A DNA stretch of 64,000 nucleotides from Trileptium ribeirensis. Lineage: Eukaryota > Nematoda > Enoplea > Enoplida > Thoracostomopsidae. The stretch spans positions 1-64,000 of the forward strand of contig JASANE010009923.1 of the NCBI GenBank assembly GCA_030248225.1. The letters run 5' to 3'. The notes beneath the pieces were generated by a model. The model saw nothing but the letters and a program-made list of their open reading frames with translations, searched no databases and was not told the origin of the DNA. Positions 34,439 through 47,260 of the stretch are shown here, one piece after another (position 1 is the stretch's first letter; each line of letters starts with the position of its first letter). A program made the position numbers and the translations under genes.

Positions 34439-36085
34439 CGCGAGAAACAATGACAAACCGGAACGTGACAAAAGAACTAGAAGATATAATTCAAGAATTC
34501 GAGTCAAGAACACCGGAACCAGAACCAGAACAATCGTAACAACATAAAAATACCAAGGGAGTAACCGGAATTCCGGTTCCGGTTCCGGTTCCGGCGAAAA
34601 TCGTGTTCCGGTTGCAGTTCCGGCAAAGGGCAAAAACTATCCGGAACCGGAATTCCGGTTTAAAAATTTTGTTTAAATTTTCCATATTTTTGCTTCATCT
34701 CTGATCCAAAAATATGTAATATATATTATACAATGATCAAGCTCCAATACAACCAAGCAAAAGAAAAGATTAACTAAGCATTTGCCGTGTGAAACGTAAG
34801 GAGGACACATACTTTCAGTAGAAATCTTTATAATAACCTGCAACAGTTTGTTAACAAATCAAAATCAAGTCGATGCTTGTAGCAACTATTTTACACATTC
34901 AGAAGTCTCCGGATTACGTTCGAATTAAGCCAGTCCAACTGGGCAGCAGAGTATGGCTTACAGAGAAGTACTTAGCGTATGCTTGGCTATATAAATTGCG
35001 CCAGCTCCAGCCAGTGCGCTTGTAAGCTTTGTAAATCACGCGAAATTAAAGTGAAGTAACGTTATCTACAACGCAGCCAAAAACTGCTTTCTTGGCAATG
35101 AACTGGATTTATTGAAACTGTGCGAGCAATATAACAGTTTGTCTCATTTATAGCATTATGATGAGGAAATCACCATCATCATCTAACTGACAGGCACTGT
35201 TTGCCAACGCTAGCCTAACAGTGCCTCTTACCACTGATCAGAAATTACTTTTTATCATTAATTTTTCCTGAATCTTATAAACCAATAATTTCAAGTTTCC
35301 TACAGAACGTCATCTAACAGACGTATGAGTAGTAAAGGCAGACGAAAGGGACAGAGCGAAGCGTTTATTCTTCGCTCTATGCTTTGTAAGCACATTCAAT
35401 TTGACGCAGTATACGCAAGGGTGTATAGTAGAAGGCATTTTTTGCTCTGGGTGTCCAATAAAACGACATATTGATCGATAAATAAACATTATTAGCTTCC
35501 TCAGTCTCTTTAAAGTTTCAGCACGGCAATAATGTCATGGCAATACATTAAGTTTAATGTAAAAGTTATTTTTAATGCATTTTAAGTCGACTATACCTTA
35601 ATTTCTTCCTTCATATCTTTTACAATATATAAATTTCGAAGACCAGGTTCCGGTTCCGGTTCCGGATCCGGTTTAAATGGACGGTTCCGGTTGCTGGTTC
35701 CGGTTCCGGTAAATTTTGGTTCCGGTTATTCCCTGAAAAATACATAACAGTATATAAGCGTTTTCCCCGGCTGACCATCTCAAAATCGATCAAAATTATT
35801 CATTTTTAATTTAGCGGTTCGTTTGCTCAGACAATAACCTATAAAATTACAAAAAATTATATATACCTGCGACAAAAAATTTTATATCTGCTAACTCATA
35901 TAGGATTTTTGACTTGGCTCATCCGTGCCAAAAATGTTCTCTGGTTGTATCAGTGGGGCACTGCAGCGGGCTAAATTACTGACCATAAATTATCAAATCG
36001 TTGCATTTTTTCAACTTGGCAGTTGTACGTATTATACGTAGTGCAACAGTCATCATACGTTTTCGCGGTTGCTAAATGCGATGAA
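34439..36085 (+). repeat. Triplication copy 3 (direct)
   Basis: Matches 31041-32720 in the same orientation. It contains a whole MITE (about 34554-35735) with the same AAAAATAC flanks (34546-34553 and 35736-35743) as copy 1. Differences from copy 1 are mostly single-base losses spread along it, for example AAGCATTTGCC for AAGCAATTTGCC and GAAAGGGACAG for GAATAGGGACAG. Confidence 0.95.
34554..35735 (+). mobile_element. hAT-type MITE inside triplication copy 3
   Basis: Same element and same target duplication as 31159-32354, so it is a passenger of the duplication and not an independent insertion. The left end has one extra A (CAAGGGAGTAACC). Confidence 0.9.
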
Positions 36086-36738
36086 AGTTGTTCACATAAT
36101 CTTGTCATGCATGTTATATAGATTCGCTTATTATCTGTAGCCGTACAATTGCCGTTGAATACCCGTACAAACTTATTTTTACAATTTATTGTTGTACTGT
36201 TCGGGATGCGGTTATAAATCTGAAATATTTGTCTTTGCATCTATTTGTTGCTTGAAATTAAAATTTTATATAATTCCATCGGAATTTTTATTTATAGTAT
36301 ATAGAAAGTTGAACACGAGCCTGTTATGTGTAATAATGTGTCAACATGAACTTTCTGATGGATCTAGAGAAGGCCGTATCTCGAGCACTGATATCGCATT
36401 GGCAGGATTTGCCTGTAAGTTTGTTATACATACGCGTTTGCGCTTAGATGTCTGACCTCTCTGCATTATCTAAGCTTTGCCGCGGCCCCTTGTGTCCAAC
36501 AGGACTTGTGGGAAATCGAAAATACTTAAGACTCGGTTTCCCATCTTATAACCTTGAGGGAAGATATATATATGTTTAGAAATAACCTGACCAGGAGCTG
36601 TAAATTTTGAACTAAATCGAAACCTGGTCCTATAAAGCTCAGTCTATATGTCGTAAGAAAATATAAATGAACAAAGAAAAGTAAGGTTGTAAGTACTGTG
36701 TCTATTTCGTGTCTTAAAAATGACCGTTACGTTACACT

Positions 36739-37535
36739 TTATGTATTGCCGTGATACTGTTATTTCGCTGGGACTTTAAGAGAGCTCAGAAGGCTACGAA
36801 TTCTCACAGTTCTATATTTGTCGATCGGTATGGTGTGTCTCAGTTTTTCGATTGTCAGAAGAACATAATTGTCTTATGCAGCACTTATGTGTAAACAGCA
36901 TCACACTAAACCTACAACTACTACACCACGCACTACGCGTAGACTAGTCAAGTCCGTTTCATTTCAGCTCGTCGTGAGGTAATACACGTACTGATGCTAA
37001 ATATTTATCCGTAAGAACCCTGAAATGTTGTTTTCTTTGGCTTGCAGAAATTATGGTTCTAGTTTCTTAACAGATATCCATAGGTGAAACAAACTGTTGT
37101 GATGCTCTGCACTATGTAGTGGTACCATGTTCAAATCCAAAGGTTCTAACTTCAGTATTTGTAAACAATTCACGGTCTGTAGTTCATATCTGATTGAAAA
37201 AATTTAATTTGATCGTATACCATAGCTTTGTGAATGAATCAAATACCATAAGCATCCGTCGGCAGTTGCTTAAGATGTACAATTTTTACAGGGTTCAGGT
37301 AGTATATATATGTAACCTACAATTTACAAGGCAATAGTTTTGTTCAAATTTTGTTATGATGTATGGTTGTAAAGAAAACAGATCACTGTATGTCGATATA
37401 TTTAATGCGTATTCTTGTAACGCAACTGCAGCAAAGTCGTGGAATGTTTAACCAGCATTTAGGTTCCCGGTGGTTTGTGCTTTTGCCGGACCGAATCCGA
37501 ACATGATTATTGCCGGAACCAGAGTGGTTATTATT
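36739..37535 (-). mobile_element. Old diverged relative of the MITE/triplication unit
   Basis: TATGTATTGCCGTGATACTG and the following 100 bases align with the start of copy 2 (32745 onward). GGACCGAATCCGAACATGAT with ATTGCCGGAACC at about 37489-37523 aligns with its GGAACC-rich end. It is far more diverged than copies 1-3, so it represents an older event in the same place and orientation as copy 2. Confidence 0.65.
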
Positions 37536-38229
37536 GTTATTCTTCTTGGTATATATACATCGCCTACGGGCTGAATGTCGAAAAGTTTCCAGGTTATAAA
37601 ATTTTGGGCTCTCTCAAATTAAATGCGATTGGCTAAGTATTTTGTTGCTCCCATTAGGTAAAATATCATCAGTTGGCAAAAAAATTAATAATAATTTCAT
37701 TCCAAAGGTAGATTTTGATACATTACTTATTTAAAATTGGTTTTATCTTCAACCGCAGACATATTGACAGAGTTTATAAGGCGATTCAAATACTTATATG
37801 AGTTTCTACAAATTTTTGTAAATATATTGGGCTTTTGGTTTTCTTCTGCTCAAGTGGCACATTGGAAATGCATATATATTATTGTATAATCTCATAGCAC
37901 GAAATATCCAGTAATCCTGTTCTTGTGCCAGCAACGCCGAAAATGAATTAGTAACAAATATAATTGTAATTTTTAGATATTTTTGCTCCGTTTGCAGTCA
38001 ACATATCGTTTCATGCACTGACTTTCATATCAAAACATAAGTAAAATTTTAATCAATAAAGGTTTGTAAAATGTGTTAATTGTTAATGTATTTCAGTTCC
38101 TGTACGGTTCAGTAGTCTTAACATTATATAAATTTATGCCTACCAGTTATTAACAAAAAACCGCAGCTACTTTTTGGTCAAATTTAGGTATTTAGTTCCG
38201 GTTTATGTTTTAGAGCCGGTCTCCAGATT

Positions 38230-38854
38230 TTAGAGAAGATAGTCAAAGCCATGGTGATCATGAAAATTTTTTGTGTTTCTGTCACGTATACCTCATCTTC
38301 GGGTGGATGTATTTTGATAATTTTTTGTGCTTTAGCAAAAGTGATGAGGATGTACTTTCAGTTGAACATAAACAGCTTTCAGTCAAAATGGTAAAAACAG
38401 ATTTTAAGGGTTGTTTGTCAAATCTAAACGTGTACCAGTCTTTCACAGCCCATATCTCGCAACACATACTTGAAATCAAAAAATCTGGTTATAGATATCT
38501 ACAATTTTGCTATTTTTCTATGGGAGCATTCCGTGGGCCGCTGTTGGTACGAATATGGTTCGTCGACCTTTGCCTGAAATATAGATTTTCCATTTTTCAG
38601 CATGTTACTGCGTGTTTTATCCTACAACAAATGCCTATTAAATTATCAAGCACGCTGGATGCAATAGTTTTGTTATATATCTGGAATTCGACTTTATTAT
38701 ATCTTTTGATGATGTTTCAAGGGTTTTACGCTCGATCAACCGTATTTCCGAAATGCAGTCGGTTCTCATTTGTTTTGTTATGTTTTGTGTGCTAGTCACA
38801 AGGCGTGTATATAGGTTTCTCAGAACACTAAGTGCAATGATTTGGTGATATAAA
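38230..38854 (+). repeat. Dispersed repeat family X, copy 1 (left part)
   Basis: Aligns directly with 42190-42770. Shared landmarks are CAGCATGTTACTG/CGGCATGTTATTG, ATGCCTATTA(A/G)ATTATCAAGCACG, TTGGATACAGTGG/CTGGATGCAATAG and TTTCATTTG-type sequence. The MITE at 38863 splits this copy. The 174-codon ORF across it (38271-38795) is not matched by an intact frame in the other copies, so I do not call it a gene. Confidence 0.75.
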
Positions 38855-38862
38855 GTCCAGCA

Positions 38863-39831
38863 CAGGGAATAACCGGAACCAAAATTTACCGGAACCGGAA
38901 CCAGCAACCGGAACCGTCCATTTAAACCGGATCCGGAACCGGAACCGGAACCTGGTCTTCGAAATTTATATATAGTAAAACAGATGATGGAAGAAATGAA
39001 GGTATAGTGGATTTAAAATGCATTAAAAATAACTTTTACATTAAACTTAAGGTTTTGCGATGGTATTATTGCCTTTCTGAAACTTTAAAGAGACTGATGA
39101 AGCTAATAATGTTTATTTATCGATCAAATATGTCGATTTTTGGACACCCAGAGCAAAAATGAATTCCATTATACACCATTGCATATACTGCGTCAAATCG
39201 AATATGCTTACAAAGCTTGGAGCGTAGAATACACACTTTCGCTCTGTCTCCAGTCGCCTCCCTTTACTACACATACGTTTGTTGTATGTTCTTCTGTAGG
39301 AAACTTAAAATTATTGGTTTATATGATTCTAAGAGAAAATAATAGATAGAAGGTAATTTTCTGATCAGTGGTCAGAGACACTGTTTAGGCTTGACGCAAT
39401 TTATGTTAGCCAAGCATACCCTAAGTACTTCTGCGTAAGCCATACTCTGTTACCGAGTTGGACCGGTTTAATTCAAACGTATCCCACAGACTTCTGGATG
39501 TGTAAAATAGCTGCTACACGCATCGACCTGGCTTTGATTTAACAAACTCCTGCAGGTTATTATAAAAATTCCTGCTTAAATTATGTGCCCTACTTACGTT
39601 TTACACGGCAAATTGGTTAGTTAATCTTTTCTTTTGCTTGGTTGTATTGGAGCTTGATCATTGTATAATATATATTAAATATGTTTGGATTACAGGATAA
39701 AGCAAAAAACGTGGAAAATTTCAAACAAAATTTTTAAACCGGAATTCCGGTTCCGGTATGGTTTTTGCCCTTTGCCGGAACCGGAACCGGAACACGATTT
39801 TCGCCGGAACCGGAATTCCGGTTACTCCCTG
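38863..39831 (-). mobile_element. Independent hAT-type MITE copy (969 bp) with its own 8 bp target duplication
   Basis: Runs from CAGGGAATAACCGGAACC to CCGGTTACTCCCTG in the opposite orientation to copies 1 and 3, and is flanked by GTCCAGCA on both sides (38855-38862 and 39832-39839). The surrounding sequence resumes repeat family X. The related uninterrupted copies read CTCCAGCACGAAG (about 42773) and GGCCAGCACGAAT (about 57781), which are diverged empty sites. No coding capacity. Confidence 0.95.
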
Positions 39832-40120
39832 GTCCAGCATGCATATTTCGTGCTTTTTCATAGGGTTTTAAAAGTTTAATGATCAACGAACCCAATTTCC
39901 AGAATATAGTGTGTCTTCATTAGTTTGGGTTATGTATTGTGTATAGAGGATAAAAGAATGGTCTTTTATGTTTTTCAGCATGTTCCATGTGATTACACAA
40001 AATGATAACATACAACAGAAACCACACTTACTGCGTTTTGCCATCGCATGCGAGATACTAGTATAAATGATTGTAAACTTTATGTAGTGCGAGCTACACG
40101 TAGCCTGTAGAAATGACATC
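39832..40120 (+). repeat. Dispersed repeat family X, copy 1 (right part)
   Basis: Continues family X after the MITE: GCTTTTTCATAGGGTTTTAAAAG, then CAGAATATAGTGTGTCTTCA, then GATTACACAAAATGATAAC and GCGAGATACTAGT. The same order occurs at 42780-43220 and 57785-58310. Confidence 0.75.
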
Positions 40121-41725
40121 GTTAGATTTATTAATATAGCATATTTCTGGTAAGGTTTTGTTGCAGAACTGGTTTGTAATATTTTTGTTCAGGGCAATGC
40201 AGACCTCATATATGTGAACCTGCAGGAATATGGTACGAAGTATGTCGACTCAGGGATTTGCATCTACTTGGAAATTTAGATGAACGATATTTGCATCATT
40301 TCCATTTTACTGAAAATCGCACCACCGTCGCTATTGATGAAAGTTAGTATATCGTCTTTATGTTGTTTTTAGCTAGTTATATACTCAGTCAGCGAGAATA
40401 ATCCGAGCGATGACGGGTAGTTAGTTACCTGAAAAATATTTTGTCGTTATGGTAACCGCCGTGAGAAGTCATATGCACGCCATGTTTATCCACAAATGAA
40501 GTAAGCGCCGACACTGATTTAGTTTCCTGAAACCTTTTAGATCCTGTTAAAACAATGGTAGGATCAGTAATAATTCATGATCAATACACTAAGGATAACG
40601 AGATGATCATTTTATTACGCTTCAAAATTATAGGTTGTTTTTTATATCTCCAATTATTCAAAAATGTAAATTTGTAGTGTTAACAAATCGTAACCTTCAA
40701 GAACAATAGTTCTTATTATCGGAAATGCTATTTTCACATTCTGGATCATAAGATCTTTTCGTATTGGCTGCTTGATACACAAATACCATAATTCAACAAT
40801 CCGAAACCCTAAATACATGTTTACTCCGTACATATTAAGCATTTAAATTGAAAAAATCCCAAAATTTGAATGCATGGTGCCAGAATAAAGAAATCCTAGC
40901 TTCTGCCCGCTTTCAATAATGGTAACAACATAATCATATTATTGTAAAACTGACACACATCTTAAGTGTGTTAATTCACTCTAGATAATTTTGTCGTTCA
41001 CTATTAATCACCAAGTATCACAGTCTGTTGTAAAATTGTAGTTTTCGGGTTATTTTTTAAACTTTTGCTCAAAGCTTAATGACGGCTGCTATGGCCTAAT
41101 ACTGTTTTGCAGGAAAGCTTTAGTATTCAATGATAGGAGTCATTTTTGGTTCCCCTATGTTGTGGTATTTGTCACTCAAAATGTTGAGGACCACTGTCTG
41201 CTAAAACGTTTTTACTCGGAGTCAATTGTGTGGAAAAATCATTGAATCAGCATACATACAAAACTAGGACCACAGCCATTATTTACGACAGTTTATCAAC
41301 CCGCTAATGAGTTGTGCGTGGCCCAAACGGACCGAGACGAGTTGTTCAACGGTATCTGGGGAGAATTTACAGGAAAAATAGATAAATTTAGAACAGGAAA
41401 TGTCCGCTACACGGTTCCATACCTGGCTTTCAAAACTGCCCTGAAAATCCCGTGGGGGAGAAGATGGAAATGTGGTGCATCTGAAGGAGGTTGGGGAGAG
41501 AAATTTCGTTCCCCTAGGTCAAACTGAGGAGCCTATAGCTGAAATGAAAATACCCGAAAATAGCATAAGTTGCTGAATTAATGCAACTATACGTATAATA
41601 ATAATGCACATTTTGATTTCACAGCCTATCAGCCGATAGCAATTTAAGTGTCTTTAGCCCAGTAGAACAAAAATTTAGGTATTTCTTGAGTCCCAATTAG
41701 GAAAAACTGGCATATCCTATATCGC

Positions 41726-41727
<2 letters not shown>
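40121..41727. other. No gene recognised
   Basis: AT-rich. The ORF at 41312-41527 has no recognisable motif. Confidence 0.4.

Positions 41728-41822
<95 letters not shown>
41728..41822. repeat. (AT)n microsatellite
   Basis: Uninterrupted AT dinucleotides from 41728 to 41811, then one G and a further short ATAT run to about 41822. The Y/I-repeat ORFs across it are artefacts. Confidence 0.97.
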
Positions 41823-42189
41823 AGTATGTCGTATTCTTACCGTCCAGCACCTGGGCAGGGGTTGAATTGAGGAAGCCAAAAACTATTTTAGTGAGTGAAA
41901 TACCAAAGGGCATTGTTATGACTAAAAAGCATTTTTCATTATAACAAACGCAAAATTTTCACCGAAAAAAAATAATTTTTCATGCTGATTTTTATGAAAA
42001 AACTAAATATAGTTTCCAAAGCGCACATTTTACAGTGGTTCCTTTTTCAAAATATTTCTCTGTACGAATTTTTTCTAATTTTGTTATGAAAACTGTTCCA
42101 CTGAGGGTGATAGGGGCAACATCGCGAAAATTTCAGTTCTTTGTATGTCGCTGTAATTCATAAATCATCTTCCGATGCATGGATCGCGA

Positions 42190-43240
42190 TAATTTAGTTC
42201 CTTGATAGCAGAACTCATGAGGATGTGTCCTTTAGTCGAACAGGAACAGCGCCGGCAACATCTTCCTGGTCAAAGTGGCAAAAACAGTTTTTAATTGTTG
42301 TTTGCCAAAAGTCACCGTACGGGTACCAGTGTTTCGCAGTCTATATATCGTGATACGGGCGTCACATCGAAAAACGAAGACCACTTATCGAAATCTACAC
42401 CTTAACTGTCCGCGATTTTTTGGGGGACCACTTCAGCAACACTGTGGGCCTGAATATCGTTGGGCGGCCATATCTGTGGGCGATGCTTTGTTAGAAATAG
42501 CGATTTTTCAAATTTCGGCATGTTATTGCTTATTTTTACTTGACAATCAATGCCTATTAGATTATCAAGCACGTTGGATACAGTGGTTTTGCTATCAGAG
42601 TCCAACTTGACTATATTAAACCGTTCCACGTGGTTTCATGGGTTTAAAGTCGAGAAACCCGAACTCCAAAATGAAGCGTATTTTCGTTTTTGTTTCGTTA
42701 TGTATCGCGTTCATGGCATCAAGGATGGATAGGTTTTTCGGTAGGCTGAATACGATGATCAGGTTATCTAGACTCCAGCACGAAGATTTCATGCCTTTTC
42801 ATTAGTGTAGTGTCAATGAACCCTAATTCCAAAATATAGTCGATCTTCAATATTTTGGCACATGGCACGAAAAATAGGTTTGGTGCACGGCGTGCTGAAT
42901 ACAATGACTTGGATATATAGAGACCAGCACGAGTATATAATCATTTTCAAAGGTTTTTAAAGTCAGTGAATCTGATTTTGAGAACATGGTTTGGTTGTGT
43001 ATTGCGTACAGGGAACGAATAATGGTCTATATGTAGGTTTTTGGTATACCGTTTTCGATGGGTTTACGGTTCACGAAGTTTAAGGGTTTTAAAGGGTGCA
43101 GGGTCTCAGAGGTTTTTCGGTGGTGTATACATCAAACACAGTCCGTTACAAGTGATTACACAAAATGATAACTTAAAAATGAAACTACGCTCGGTCCATG
43201 TCATGCGAGGTAATAGTCACTACCTTCCTTACAAAATATT
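42190..43240 (+). repeat. Dispersed repeat family X, copy 2 (uninterrupted)
   Basis: Aligns with 38230-38854 plus 39832-40120 without the MITE. The part after about 42740 contains two or three internal sub-repeats with the motifs (C/G)CAGCACGA, AATGAA(C/T)CC and CCAAAATATAGTC. It ends in GATTACACAAAATGATAAC and ATGCGAGGTAATAG. Confidence 0.75.
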
Positions 43241-46200
43241 TATCTAGAACGCATTAGAATTGGTGGTTGAGCTATGTTTATGTAACAATATATACATGAG
43301 AAAACAAGTAGTAGCAAAGATTTTAGACACGGAATGTACTCCTTTAGTTTTGTATATTAGGGGATTTATGTGTTTCAAGAGACCACAGTTTTCACGATCT
43401 ACATTTTAGTATAATCGAATAGTGTAGTACTTTTGATAAATTGTACTTAATTCCGTCTTGTTGTGTATCGTTTTTATGCCTGTTCTCTTTAAAGCTTGTG
43501 TAACAGATCCATGCTGGAACGTTACGAGATAGATTAATCCTGGCCACAGTGTAATGGGCAACATTTATGAATTTGACTACGTATATTTCCCGAAGTGCAA
43601 TACCCAGCGACTAGTTCTGCAGCAACACGAAGTCATCTACTCGCCCTCGTATGAATATATACATATGTAAGCCCTCACTATATATATATATATATATCGC
43701 CTTATAAAGGCACTCATTGACACATCGGATCTGATTACTATTGTTATATGATTGTACCATGTTGTTCGTTTTGCCATAAAAGCACCCATTGGCATGATTA
43801 TTCCGTATCGCTGTGACATGAATTTATTAGTTATTATGAACCTATTAGTACCATTATCCTCCTATATACATGTTTGAATCGGTAATTTGAGTATGTTGCA
43901 ATAACTGTATATCCACTCGTACCATATTATACTGATTCTGTATTGTTGATTATAGCCATAAAAGCGTCTATCCGTATGTAATTTCGTTGTATTCTTAAGC
44001 CATATTGCCGTGATATATTGCCATACGTTGTCGTACCTTTGGTAATTGTAATTGCTAAGATGCATATGTCCGTGAGTAACTTGATGTTGATTAGGTTGAT
44101 TTTAGAAGGGAATTAGTAACTTTGCGTACAGGAAATAAGTGTTTTTATAGGTAGGAAGGTTAGGGTTTGGCGAGCTCTTGCCACACCCGACCCGTGAATG
44201 AATAGGATGGGACGACTCCCGGAACGAACCGATCAGCATGGGAACAGCCCTACTCCGCGTGTTAGGATCGTGAAATTCGCGCCGATTTTTGGTAGAAAAG
44301 ATTGGCCAAGACGGCAACCCGTCACGACCGTCCTCACGAGTGAGGACCACAAAAATATGGCTGTTCGCCGCAAATTTACTGAAAATATTAGTGAGAAAAG
44401 TGAATTATCAGTTCACCATTGTTCAATATTAGGAAGTACACTGGCAAACTGCAGTAACTAAAATTTTATCAGCTACCAGCGTTCATTTTCGCTGGGTAAG
44501 TTAGCTGATAAAACTAAAAGAAAAGATTCAGAAAATTCGGAATTAAAAGTAGCGGCTCCGGCCCATAACTCCAGAACCGTTGGGAAATCGCGAATTAAGT
44601 ACTCAGCGTTTTTAATAGAGAATTTTACGATCTTTAAAATGAGACCGGTCCCGGGGTATACGAGAAGGATCCACGGACTTATTTGCAAATAACCGTGTAC
44701 ACATAACAAATAAATACATGAAATCTAATAACTGAACAAATAACTGACACAAATATATATATATAGGTGCCCGGTTACGGACTTGCTGTGCCAACTTTTA
44801 GGTACCCTTCCTCACGAAAATCATAGGAATTTTAGGCATGTAACCCATCATTGGATTCCCCTCGTTTAATCCGGCACGAACATATACCGAACGCCCCACA
44901 AAAAGGTAACCCGAACCCGTGGGAGCCGTCTAAAACACGTTAATCATTTATAAAATTTATGATGGGCTTGCCCGAGAGCCCACCTTCCCCTTTTGTCGTC
45001 CAAAAATGGACCTGTTACACACCAAATTGTTCGGACGGACACACTGAGTTCGAATCCGAATCTCTTTTGGCACGTCAACCATCTCTGAGGGAATGGCACC
45101 CTCTTTTCGCATCCATTGCCCTTCTTTGTTTACATAAGCCGCGTCTCTTTTCTGTGGACGCTGATCCCCAATATGTAAGTATACATGTTTATATGTATTG
45201 CACACAAAATATATACAAGTATAAGCGAATAAACTTTGTATAAAATTTTTTAAATTAAATCGTACTAGCTGGATATGGACGTCCAGCATTTGTGTTTATT
45301 ATTTTACGTAAACGGCGGGTCATTTCTTCTAAATATATTTATAAAGTCAACAACCAGCTTCATGTTAACTTCATATAAAGTTGGCGTTGTAGTAAAGAAG
45401 TTTCTAGAAACTTCTTATCAGTAAGCTAATCAAGCATCAATATCAAATTAATATAAAATTGATAGCTGAATATCAAAGTTGTCCGGGCGTATCTGCTCGT
45501 GCAAATGTAGCTTTAATATAAAGGGCACGAGTTATACATATAGTAAAGTTGGAAATTTGAAGTTAATATTAAACTTAGCGTAATACTGGTCAGAACCACC
45601 GAAAGCTAAGCCGTAATGTAAACACGCTCGACGCTTCAAATTTATATAAAGTCGATATTAGAGCTCATGGTTAATGTAAAGTTTATATTATTTTAAGGTT
45701 GAAAATTTGAAGTTTCAAATTATAAAGCAATATAAAAACCTTATTAAGTATGGAGGTGTTATATTTATTAGTTAAACAGTTAATTTAGATGAAGCTTACT
45801 AGAAGTTTTGTATAAAAGTTTATAGTTAAACGATCGTAAATCAACTTAGTTACGTATAAATTTCATATAAAATCGGTCCGAAATTTATATAAAATCGGAC
45901 TGATAACAAAGTTTGCATATTAGCTTAAATTTTGGGGTCAAATCGTCCCAAAAGTGCTGACCAAGCACTTTTATTAAAATTTTAATGGCTTCGTAAATCA
46001 AATTTAATTGCCGAAAAAGCGAGTAGTTAAGCAGAACCACACGAGCTCTCCAGCGTTCAGTTTGACATCGACAGCGCAGAGTGCGGTCGGCTTGCAGACC
46101 GGCTCTGTCGCCCTTTAATTTGCTTACAGTTTCTCGTATTAGCTTATTAACTTTTGCTTATCTTGTTTTGGCTTTGCGAATAGATGGACTAGTGATGGAC

Positions 46201-46990
46201 GTCGACTGATCGGACTCAAGCATGTAAGCGTGGACAAGAAAGGCTTAGCTTAATAGATAGTTATTGGTGATGTTAGATAAAACAAGCCCGTAGAATAGTT
46301 AAGGTAGGACTAATAAGCCGTATTGATTAGCCATAAGGTTAAGCCTTAATGGACTACCTGTACATACTTTTATTTACGTGATAGCTTTGCCCGGCCTAGC
46401 TTGTCCCGCAGATCCACGACTGTCGTTAGCCCTTTTACACGTTCCAGCTAAATAGTCGAAGTTATGCTGAAACTCCCTCGGTCACTGAGTTAAGGCATAA
46501 AACGACGCGACACTCGCGTATAGACTTGGTTTACATGATTCCCTACTAGGAGCTGAACAAAAGTCCTTGAGCCAACCGAGGTTAAATAAAACGCTTTTCT
46601 AGTTGGACATTTGGATTAAAGCTCCGCACCATCCTTGGCCTTGTTTGGCGAATTTAACTTCAATATCATTAGAAAATTCACTCGTTAAGGAATCGTGATC
46701 GGAATTATTATTAACCGCCACCTGTGAGCGATAAAATTTACCTGACCCGTTGTTCCTTTCAGCAACTTTGCTGAGATTTCGTTAGGATGCTAGTAGCAAC
46801 CCGTGCTTCTAAACCGAGCTTAAGATGTAACCAACCCGCAACCGAATTAATCTCGTGTCGCAAGAGTGAGCTAGAAGGTCTTGGTCTTGAAGACCAGATA
46901 AAATTTTCTCGAGAATTACTCCAGAAATTTGGATGAAATTTTACCCGGACCTCCGTAAGGATCCCAGCTGTTGATTCATAAAAGTTTTGA
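43241..46990. other. No gene recognised
   Basis: A short TA run lies at about 43679-43698. From about 45300 to 46000 the sequence is full of ATATAAA(A/G)TT-type words at irregular spacing. The ORF at 44959-45243 is not convincing. Confidence 0.4.
44464..44513. repeat. Strong two-part hairpin
   Basis: TTTTATCAGCT (44464-44474) pairs with AGCTGATAAAA (44503-44513). Inside it, CCAGCG (44476-44481) pairs with CGCTGG (44490-44495) around an 8-base loop. It sits between AT-rich flanks with no gene nearby. Confidence 0.85.
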
Positions 46991-46992
46991 TT

Positions 46993-47260
46993 ATCGCGTC
47001 GGGACTACAAATCCGACGACATTAAAGGGGCTTGCCCTACCGAAAACGTAAATTTGGAATATTTTAAGATTCCCTCCAGGAATTTTGTCGAATCTTCGCA
47101 GGAGTTCCTGCCATCGAATTCAACTTTAAGACTTGCCAATATCGCGTCTGAATTACAAACCCGACGACCCCCACAGGGGTCCGCTTCTACATAAAATTTC
47201 AATCGCTTATGACTCAAAATTTCTTCCAGGAATTTTGATGATTTTTTACTCTACAAATAG
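46993..47260 (+). repeat. Diverged tandem duplication, about 148 bp unit
   Basis: ATCGCGTC(G/T)G(G/A)A(C/T)TACAAA starts the unit at 46993 and 47141, followed in both by (A/C)CCGACGAC, AAATTTCAAT-like sequence and CCAGGAATTTTG. Confidence 0.75.

Noticed and set aside
38271..38795. 174-codon ORF
   Set aside because: Lies in dispersed repeat X; the homologous copy at 42.2 kb does not keep the frame.
41644..41913. Y/I repeat ORFs
   Set aside because: Translation of the (AT)n microsatellite.
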